Of a stretch of 64,000 bases of DNA, positions 57,600 through 64,000 are shown piece after piece. Below the pieces are notes generated by a model that searched no databases, was not told where the DNA came from, and was given only the letters and a program-made list of their open reading frames with translations. A program made the position numbers and the translations under genes. The first letter of the stretch is position 1; every line of letters begins with the position of its first letter. The DNA comes from Cucumis sativus (Eukaryota > Streptophyta > Magnoliopsida > Cucurbitales > Cucurbitaceae): contig NC_026655.2 of the NCBI RefSeq assembly GCF_000004075.3, positions 11,328,723 through 11,392,722 on the forward strand. The letters are read 5' to 3'.

Positions 57600-58466
57600 T
57601 GTTGAATAAGAAATTTTGAGACCAATCACAAGTTGCCACATCATTTATTAAGTTAATGATGAAAAGTACAAATAATTAAATTTGGGATTAATTAAGATTG
57701 ACACATGCTCCAAATTAAAGAGTTAAAATAAATAAATTGGTCATTCTAGTAATGCCACATGTTTTCATATTAATCGTTGGATTAAGTTAATCATTTTAGT
57801 TCAATTAAATATTATTTACTTGGACTAAGTTCAATTAAGCCAAAAAATAAGCTTAATTGAGCCCAAAGACTAAATATAACCTAAGTCCATATGGTTGAGC
57901 CCATGGGTCTGGTCCATGGACCAACCAAGTTCAAACCCATAAAGCCCACTAGTGAACTCTATAAATAGAGGAATTCTCCTCATTTGTAGAGGTTGGAAAA
58001 TTTTGACTTTAGAAGATCCAGAGATAATTCTTCCAAAAGCTAGAAGACTCCCTAACTTCTGAAGTTGACCACCCTCGAAGATTGAAGCTGTTTTGAAGAT
58101 ACAAACTTTCTTCCAAGACTCCAACTTCAAGAACATCACGTGCTCCGCTTCCTCAAATCAAGCGTAAGCATTCAACCAACTTGAAGAACATCACGTGCTC
58201 CGCTTCTCCAAATCAAGCGTAGACGTTCAACAAACTTCAAGAACATCACGTGCTCCGCTTTCTCCAAATCAAGCGTAGACGTTCAACAAACTTCAAGAAC
58301 ATCACGTGCTCCGCTTCCTCCAAATCAAGCGTAGACATACAGTTGAGAGAGAATCAGAGGATCAAATTCTAGAGATTAAACCGCATCGCATCAAATCAAC
58401 AAAAATACAACATCAACTCAAGTTCAAGTCCACGAATTAAATTTCTCCGGAAATCTCGTGCGAACA
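57600..58466 (+). repeat. 3' LTR of the gypsy element (867 bp)
   Basis: It aligns with the 5' LTR along its length. It has an extra segment of about 30 bases (CAATTAAATATTATTTACTT) and one fewer CACGTG unit (four at 58137-58350). In the first 500 alignable bases I counted by eye about eleven substitutions. Confidence 0.93.
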
Positions 58467-58485
58467 TATATATATATATGAATTT

Positions 58486-58680
58486 ATTTATATATTACAT
58501 TAATTCGGATTGGGTTGGGTTGAACCGAATTTTTCAACATTCCAACCCGAGACCCAACCCGACCTGGAAAAATCAATTTTGTTAAACCAAACTCAACTCA
58601 TATTTTAACCTAACCCAACCCTACCATTATAATATATGTTGGATAGTCAAAGTTATTCGGGTTCAACCCATATTTGTACA
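58486..58680 (+). repeat. Dispersed repeat, copy B (related to 9590-9770)
   Basis: TTAATTCGGATTGGGTTGGG starts the block. GAAAAATCAATTTTGTTAAACC and CTCATATTTTAACCTAACCC follow, with a TTATTCGGGTTCAACCCATA end. It directly follows the 3' LTR after a TA run. Confidence 0.7.
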
Positions 58681-60476
58681 TTCTAGAAAATACTAGTGCT
58701 TGGATCTTAAGTTATGAAGTCAGAATTCATACGTTGTTTTAGAAATAAAATGAAGGAATTATGATAAATGATAAATTTTTAAAAAATATTTATAAAATAG
58801 AGTAAGTTTTTCGATTCTATTGATGGTAAGATTTTATCAGCTATATATTTTGTAAATATTTTGGTTCATTTTATTAGATTTGTAAATTTCCTTAAAAAAT
58901 TCGTGTTGAGATAAATGAATTGAATTTTTCATAAATGTGCAAATATCAACCATGTTTACTATTTAAGTTAAAGTTGAGATATAACGAAAATGGCTCAATT
59001 TTCTTAAATCTTAAAAAGAATTACGAAAATCTATCATTTTAGTTTACACGTTTTAATGAATATGTGTTTTTAGTGCTAGAGTTTTAAAAAATGTAATTTT
59101 TCCGTTTTCGAATTTATAATTATAAATCGAGTTTTCAAAATTTACCTTTTATAGCCTTTTAAGTTTTAAAAAATAGGTTAATAAGGTGATCAAAGTATTT
59201 TATGTTTAATTTCTTAAAAGTAATTATACGATTATTAAAATTAAAAGAAATAGTTTTACATTTAAATATCGTATAACTATTTTAAAATAAAAATACAAAG
59301 TTATTTGAGTGAACTTTTAAGTTTATTTGAGAGTAAAATGTATACTGTGAAAATTCCAAGTTAAATTGATCCATTCTTATAAATCAACAAAAAGAAATAT
59401 CTATTTTTAAAATTTGTGGATGAAACGTAAGTATTCATCAAAACATAAGGACAAAAAGGTAATCTTCCCAACAAGACAATTTTGTGTGTGTGGGTGTGTT
59501 TTTCTCTTTTTTGCAATAATTTTAGGTATTTATTTATTTATGTAAGTAAGCAAGTAATTAAGTAAAAGATTTACTGGTCATGAACTTAATTAAAGCCATG
59601 TGGATTTATCAAACCCAATAAAAAAAAATATAGAGAAGCCTATACATTTTTAAATTTAAAGACCATATATAAAAACAAATTTAATACCAATCTTACATCA
59701 AATTGTGTCTCTTAACGTAAATATTCTCGTAAATATTCTTACCAACAATCACTATCCACAACCTTATAAGTGCAAAACACTTATATTTTGAATGAACATG
59801 TATTGACTCTGTCACTTGGTCATATGCTTTGTGTGAAAATTCAACCACGATGCCTCGTTTTTTCCACGTATCTACACCATAATAACGATTAATGTCATGT
59901 AATAGAATATATATTAATTGTATCAATTAAAACTTTGAATTTTAATAGAAAAAAGTTTGTAGAAGATTATGAATTGATATGCATTTGAAAGTTTAACGTC
60001 AGTTTAAAATTTAAATTGATACAACTAGTTAAAGGTATAAAGTTAATACCACGATAATCTATCTACACCATATCAATGTTCATGTATAAAATATGGTCAT
60101 TGATAAAAGATTCAAGTCTAAATACACTATTTTTTTTTTCTTTACTTTTACTTTTTGATTTTATTCTTTTAAAAAAATATAAATTCATGGAGTTTTGTAT
60201 CAGGAATTATATCATTTTCAATCACAATCTAATTTTTGCAATTCACTCTTGTCAATTCTCAATCACAAAACATGTAAAGGGGTCTTCTTCACCTTATCTG
60301 AATTCTTATTTGACTTGGTTTATCTTTAAACGATTTTGGATTATATATAAGTCACTTCTAAATATTGAAAAATAAATTTAAAGTATTTATGAAATATAAT
60401 TAAAATTTAACTATATTCTATCTATAGTGTTATGATTAAAAAAAATTATAACTTTACTACAACTAACAAATATTTT
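58681..60476. other. AT-rich intergenic DNA
   Basis: No gene or mobile element was recognised between the dispersed repeat and the MULE. A GTGTGTGGGTGTGTTTTTC run lies near 59485. Confidence 0.5.
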
Positions 60477-60508
60477 GGGAAATTGACAAAAATAGGCCAA
60501 AAATGGGG

Positions 60509-60516
60509 TATAAATA
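60509..60516 (+). promoter_or_regulatory. TATA box within the MULE terminal region
   Basis: TATAAATA lies 33 bases into the element, so the terminal sequence may serve as the transposase promoter, as in other Mutator elements. Confidence 0.5.
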
Positions 60517-60705
60517 GAGTTTTAGGATTGATTGTAGAAAAGTTGAGATTTAGGATAAATTGGAGGTGAAATGACGAAAATACCCTCTTTTAATTTTAAT
60601 TCACATTTGCTCTTCTCTTCTTTTCCAACCCCTCTCTCTCTCTCTTCAATGTCATTCACCTGAAGAAAAAAAACAGAATTGCGAACGCAGCCTTCTTCTC
60701 CTCTC

Positions 60706-60813
60706 CTCATAGATTACGTAAAGGGAAAAAAAAAAGAAGAATCCTTCTCTTGCAGTCTCATAGATTACGTAAAGAAAAAAAGATTTCTCCTCCTTCTCAT
60801 AGATTATGTAAAG
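60706..60813 (+). repeat. Three copies of CTCATAGATTACGTAAAG in the MULE leader
   Basis: Copies at 60706-60723, 60757-60774 and 60796-60813. The third has T in place of C at one position. A-rich and pyrimidine-rich spacers separate them. Confidence 0.9.
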
Positions 60814-61112
60814 GAAAAAGAAAAAAGAAAAACTCATTTGCGATTCTTCTCCTCTCTCAAAAGTTTGTCAACTTTCCGCTTTACTCCGGTGTCGTTCATC
60901 ATCTACTCCGGCGAACATCTCACGCATTGTGGTTTGTTTTAATTTTTAAATCCGAATCTGAATTGTGTTGTGTTATATGTATATATATTTTTGCATCTTA
61001 AATGTATAAATCAAATATTATTTTTTATTGTTTCAAGTTGATTTAGGGTTGATTTAAGGTTGCTTTATAGATGTTTCAAATGATGTTAGCAATTTATCAT
61101 TATTATTATTTT

Positions 61113-61167
61113 ATCTCGCAAACATCTGGTAGACATCTCGCAAACATCTCGCAGACATCTTGCAGGT
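61113..61167 (+). repeat. Five tandem 11-bp units in the MULE 5' intron or leader
   Basis: ATCTCGCAAAC, ATCTGGTAGAC, ATCTCGCAAAC, ATCTCGCAGAC and ATCTTGCAGGT follow each other without gaps. Confidence 0.85.
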
Positions 61168-61412
61168 TCTTAAATTGAAATGTTTAATCTGAAATGAATT
61201 GATTTAGGGTGACTTTTAGCTATTGTTTTTTGTATCTCGCAATATCCTAAACATTTTGTAGCTGTCAAGATCGTAAACATGTAGGGTGTGACTATGCACG
61301 TTTTATTTAGTATTTACCTACTGTTTTTTAATAAACTTTGTTTATGTGATATGTCAAATGCTAACTTCAAATCATTTTTTGCAGCAATTGAAAAGTATAA
61401 GGTGGTTTAAGG

Positions 61413-63827
61413 ATGTCACATATTCCCATGTTAGTGCGTTACGGTGGTATGTGGGATGAGAGGCGAAGAAAATACGAAGGAGGCATGTTAAAAGGCATCG
61501 TTGTCAGTAAAGAAATAACACATAAAGATTTACAGGCAGAATTATATGACCTTGCAGAAGTTGACCCTTCAAAGTTCGACGTAATGATAAGATGCATATA
61601 TGAGATAAAAGTGGAACACGAAGCTCCTACATTTGAGTTAAGCAATGACCGTGATTTGAAGTTTTATCTTCTTAGTGAAAATCCATTAAAGGTCCCTTTA
61701 TACGTCTCATTTGAGCCTAAAAGTAATCAAAGCAAAAAAGTGTTAAGCAAAGATTACAATTCAGTATCTGGCAGCAACCAAGCTCATAACTTAAACCCTC
61801 ATCCTCCAATTGTAATGGATACATTAAATGAGAATGAAGTCCATGTTCGTGAAGTTGAAGTTGGCTTGTGTGATAACGTGATAGGGACCACTTCGGCTAT
61901 ATGGGAATCATATGAGTCATATGATTCGAAAGATGAGACTTTTACATGGGAGCCAGTAGAGATGAATAGTGAATCATTTGACATCCCACAACATAGAGAT
62001 GGTCCTACAAAAGATTGCAAAGGAAAATCTAAAGTTCGTTACAGCTCTTCTAGCCAAAAGTTGAAGACAGACATGAATGATTGGTCCGAAGAAAGCTCTA
62101 CAAGTGAGGAGTTTGATGTAGGACAAATATTTTTTTCCAAAAAAGATTTGTCAATGAGATTAAGTGTCTTGGCAATGAAAAAAAATTTTCAGTTTGTAGT
62201 AAAAAAGTCTACAAAAGAGGTTCTCTTTGTTAGATGCATTGACAACAAGTGTGGTTGGAGACTGCGAGCGATGAGATTGAAGGATTCAAATATATTTAAG
62301 ATTAAAAAGTATGTCAAAGTTCATTCGTGTTCTCTTGACGTTTTGAATCGTGACCATAGGCAAGCAAAATCTTGGGTTGTTGGAGAATTAATAAAGTCAA
62401 AGTTCAAGGGAGTCGGTCGTCTATACAAACCGCGTGATATCATAGAAGACATGAGGCAAGACTATGGCATAAATATGAGTTATGAAAAAGCATGGCGCGC
62501 TAGAGAAAATGCGTATGAACGAGTGCGCGGGTGTCCTGAAGAGTCATATAATCTATTGCTTAGATATGGTGAAGCTCTCAAACTTGCAAATGTAGGTACA
62601 ATATTTCACATGGAACTTGAAGATAATCGTTTCTTCAAATATCTTTTTATGGCTGTTGGTCCATGTGTTCGAGGATTCTTAAACTGCATTAGACCGGTTA
62701 TAGTCATGGATGGAACATTCCTTAAGAACAAATATCGGGGTCAGTTGATAGTTGCTGTTTGCTTGGATGGTAACAATCAAATTTATCCTCTTGCCTTTGG
62801 AGTGGTGGACAGAGAAACAGATGCTTCAATACAGTGGTTCTTAGAGAAATTGAAAGGTGCAATAGGAGAGGTGCCTAATCTAGGCTTCGTGACAGATCGA
62901 AAAACATGTTTTTCTAAGTGTATTGCATCGGTTTTTCCCTCCGCATTCCATGGACTTTGTGTCCAACACTTGACTCAAAATTTGAATGATAAATACAAGA
63001 ATGACACTATAGCTACTTTGTTTTACAATGCATCTAGAACATACCGTGAATCAACGTTCTCAGAAGCGTGGAGAAGTATTCTTGCATTTCCTAATGATTC
63101 AGGAAAATATTTAAACGATGTTGGAATAACACGTTGGTCTCACTGTCCAGGAAGACGATATAATATGATGACAACAAATATAGCAGAGTCCATGAATTCT
63201 ATACTGAAAGAACCTAGAGATTTGCCTATTGCTTCATTCCTTGAACATGTTCGAGCTTTGCTACAACGTTGGTTTTGGGAGCGTCGAGAAGAAGGCATTA
63301 AAGTGACGTCTACATTGACTAAATGGGCAGAGTTAGTTCTACAAAAGAAACAAGAACGAGCTTTGACAATGAAAGTCAACCCAATTGATTGTTACCAATT
63401 CCATGTTAAAGATTTAGATAAAGAGGAGGTCATAAATCTTCATACTCAAGAGTGCACTTGTAAGGAGTTTCAAGCTGAGCAACTACCATGCGCACATGCC
63501 ATTGCTGTTGCACGGGATCGCAATATAAATGTTTATAGCTTATGTGCTAACTATTACACTAATGAATGTTTGTTGGCAGCATATTCGGAGGCCGTCTACC
63601 CAGTTGGGAATCAGTCGGAATGGAAGACAACCGAAGAATATGTACATATGACTGTCTTACCTCCGAAAGTAGTCAAAAGAGTTGGTCGACCGAAGAAAAA
63701 GAGGATTCCAAGTGTCGGTGAAGCACCAAAATTGCATAAATGTGGTCGATGTAAAGAAACAGGCCACAATAGATTAACGTGTACCAATCCAATTTCATAC
63801 ATCCAGAAGTCGAGCATACAAGATTAG
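61413..63827 (+). CDS. MuDR/MULE transposase, 804 aa, uninterrupted
   Basis: The ATG at 61413 follows a TTTTTGCAG splice acceptor at 61384, so the 5' UTR is probably spliced. Domains: a PB1-like region at about residues 5-105; the MuDR DNA-binding region at about 232-310 with cysteines C275, C280 and C306; the MULE transposase core at about 427-600 with D433 (VMDGTFLKNK), D495 (VTDRKTCF), the C-x2-H motif at C516/H519 (LCVQHL) and E592 (NIAESMN); a SWIM zinc finger at 681-695 (C-x-C-x9-C-x-H, CTCKEFQAEQLPCAH); and a C-terminal zinc knuckle C-x2-C-x4-H-x4-C at 777-790. The enzyme cuts and moves the element. No stop or frameshift was seen, and all expected catalytic residues are in place. Domestication cannot be excluded without the right end. 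Confidence 0.9.
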   Translation: MSHIPMLVRYGGMWDERRRKYEGGMLKGIVVSKEITHKDLQAELYDLAEVDPSKFDVMIRCIYEIKVEHEAPTFELSNDRDLKFYLLSENPLKVPLYVSFEPKSNQSKKVLSKDYNSVSGSNQAHNLNPHPPIVMDTLNENEVHVREVEVGLCDNVIGTTSAIWESYESYDSKDETFTWEPVEMNSESFDIPQHRDGPTKDCKGKSKVRYSSSSQKLKTDMNDWSEESSTSEEFDVGQIFFSKKDLSMRLSVLAMKKNFQFVVKKSTKEVLFVRCIDNKCGWRLRAMRLKDSNIFKIKKYVKVHSCSLDVLNRDHRQAKSWVVGELIKSKFKGVGRLYKPRDIIEDMRQDYGINMSYEKAWRARENAYERVRGCPEESYNLLLRYGEALKLANVGTIFHMELEDNRFFKYLFMAVGPCVRGFLNCIRPVIVMDGTFLKNKYRGQLIVAVCLDGNNQIYPLAFGVVDRETDASIQWFLEKLKGAIGEVPNLGFVTDRKTCFSKCIASVFPSAFHGLCVQHLTQNLNDKYKNDTIATLFYNASRTYRESTFSEAWRSILAFPNDSGKYLNDVGITRWSHCPGRRYNMMTTNIAESMNSILKEPRDLPIASFLEHVRALLQRWFWERREEGIKVTSTLTKWAELVLQKKQERALTMKVNPIDCYQFHVKDLDKEEVINLHTQECTCKEFQAEQLPCAHAIAVARDRNINVYSLCANYYTNECLLAAYSEAVYPVGNQSEWKTTEEYVHMTVLPPKVVKRVGRPKKKRIPSVGEAPKLHKCGRCKETGHNRLTCTNPISYIQKSSIQD

Positions 63828-64000
63828 TACCCGTCTTGGTACGTAGTAATAGTTTTATACTTGCTTGGTTTGTGCTTGCGTTGTTTGCATGATCACGATG
63901 TAAAAAAGGTTCATTTTTTTAATGCAGGTGGAAGATGCTTATAAAATTGTGTCCTGTGTTGTTTGCAAGATCACTAAAGTCATCTCACTGACAATTCTAA
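63828..64000 (+). other. MULE region downstream of the transposase, cut by the window end
   Basis: A possible second intron: TTTTTTTAATGCAG ends at about 63927, followed by GTGGAAGATGCTTATAAAAT. It may be a 3' UTR exon or further MULE sequence. Confidence 0.4.

Larger units (their letters stand above)
45809..58466 (+). mobile_element. Ty3/gypsy LTR retrotransposon, dual-RNase H (Tat-type) lineage
   Basis: The element is 12.7 kb with two related LTRs, gag-protease, then RT, RNase H, a second RNase H and integrase, and a long non-coding 3' part with tandem arrays before the polypurine tract. RT before integrase defines gypsy. The second RNase H domain and the long spacer after integrase fit the Tat group. 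pol has frame breaks, so this copy cannot make its own enzymes. No matching target duplication flanks it: GAGGC lies before the 5' LTR and TATAT after the 3' LTR. Confidence 0.93.
60468..64000 (+). mobile_element. Mutator-like element (MULE), left end and transposase; right end outside the window
   Basis: The left terminus GGGAAATTGACAAAAATAGG begins at 60477 and has the GGGAAAWTKRC-like look of plant MULE ends. The nine bases before it (AAATATTTT, 60468-60476) would be the target duplication, but its partner is beyond 64000. A TATAAATA box at 60509-60516 lies inside the terminus. A leader and probable 5' UTR intron precede the transposase at 61413. The right end must lie beyond the window. 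Confidence 0.75.

Overview
This is AT-rich plant nuclear DNA, very probably from a dicot. It holds intron-rich plant genes with GT-AG introns, a type I MADS-box gene, a CASP-like membrane protein gene, remnants of Ty1/copia, Ty3/gypsy and LINE retrotransposons, and a Mutator-like element. The style of the intergenic repeats makes me suspect a cucurbit, but that is an inference from memory. No bacterial operons, CRISPR arrays or tRNA genes were seen.

Layout. (1) 1-124 may be the last exon of a plus-strand gene that starts before the window. (2) 1235-1843 is an intronless type I MADS-box gene (AGL61/62-like). (3) 4178-6464 is a five-exon gene for a plant coiled-coil protein of unknown function. 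(4) 6465-10380 has no recognised gene and is rich in short tandem duplications and dispersed repeats. (5) 11023-19002 is an 11-exon NAR1-like gene (cytosolic iron-sulfur assembly, 478 aa). Its fourth and fifth introns carry antisense LINE debris and a perfect 16-bp inverted repeat. (6) About 20290-23230 is a decayed Ty1/copia element. (7) 24290-26531 (minus) is a three-exon CASP-like gene (202 aa). (8) 30497-44190 (minus) is a 19-exon gene for ribophorin II / RPN2, a subunit of the ER oligosaccharyltransferase (691 aa). Its introns hold LINE 3' fragments, a hAT-type MITE with an 8-bp target duplication, and a truncated U2 snRNA pseudogene. (9) 45809-58466 is a 12.7-kb Ty3/gypsy element with both LTRs, an intact gag-protease frame, a frameshifted pol with two RNase H domains, and a 3' region packed with tandem arrays. 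(10) 60477 to beyond the window end is a Mutator-like element with an uninterrupted 804-aa transposase.

The three large host genes do unrelated housekeeping or structural jobs: Fe-S protein maturation, membrane scaffolding and N-glycosylation. They do not form a pathway. Exon boundaries for NAR1, CASPL and RPN2 were read by hand from GT-AG junctions. Every junction keeps the reading frame, so these models are strong.

The most unusual items are the 36-nt U2 snRNA 5' fragment flanked by 15-16 bp direct repeats, the CACGTG-bearing tandem repeat inside the gypsy LTR (five copies in one LTR, four in the other), the minisatellite of about 39 bp between integrase and the 3' LTR, the gypsy element's lack of a target duplication, and the intact MULE transposase. 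I found no clearly new multi-gene system.
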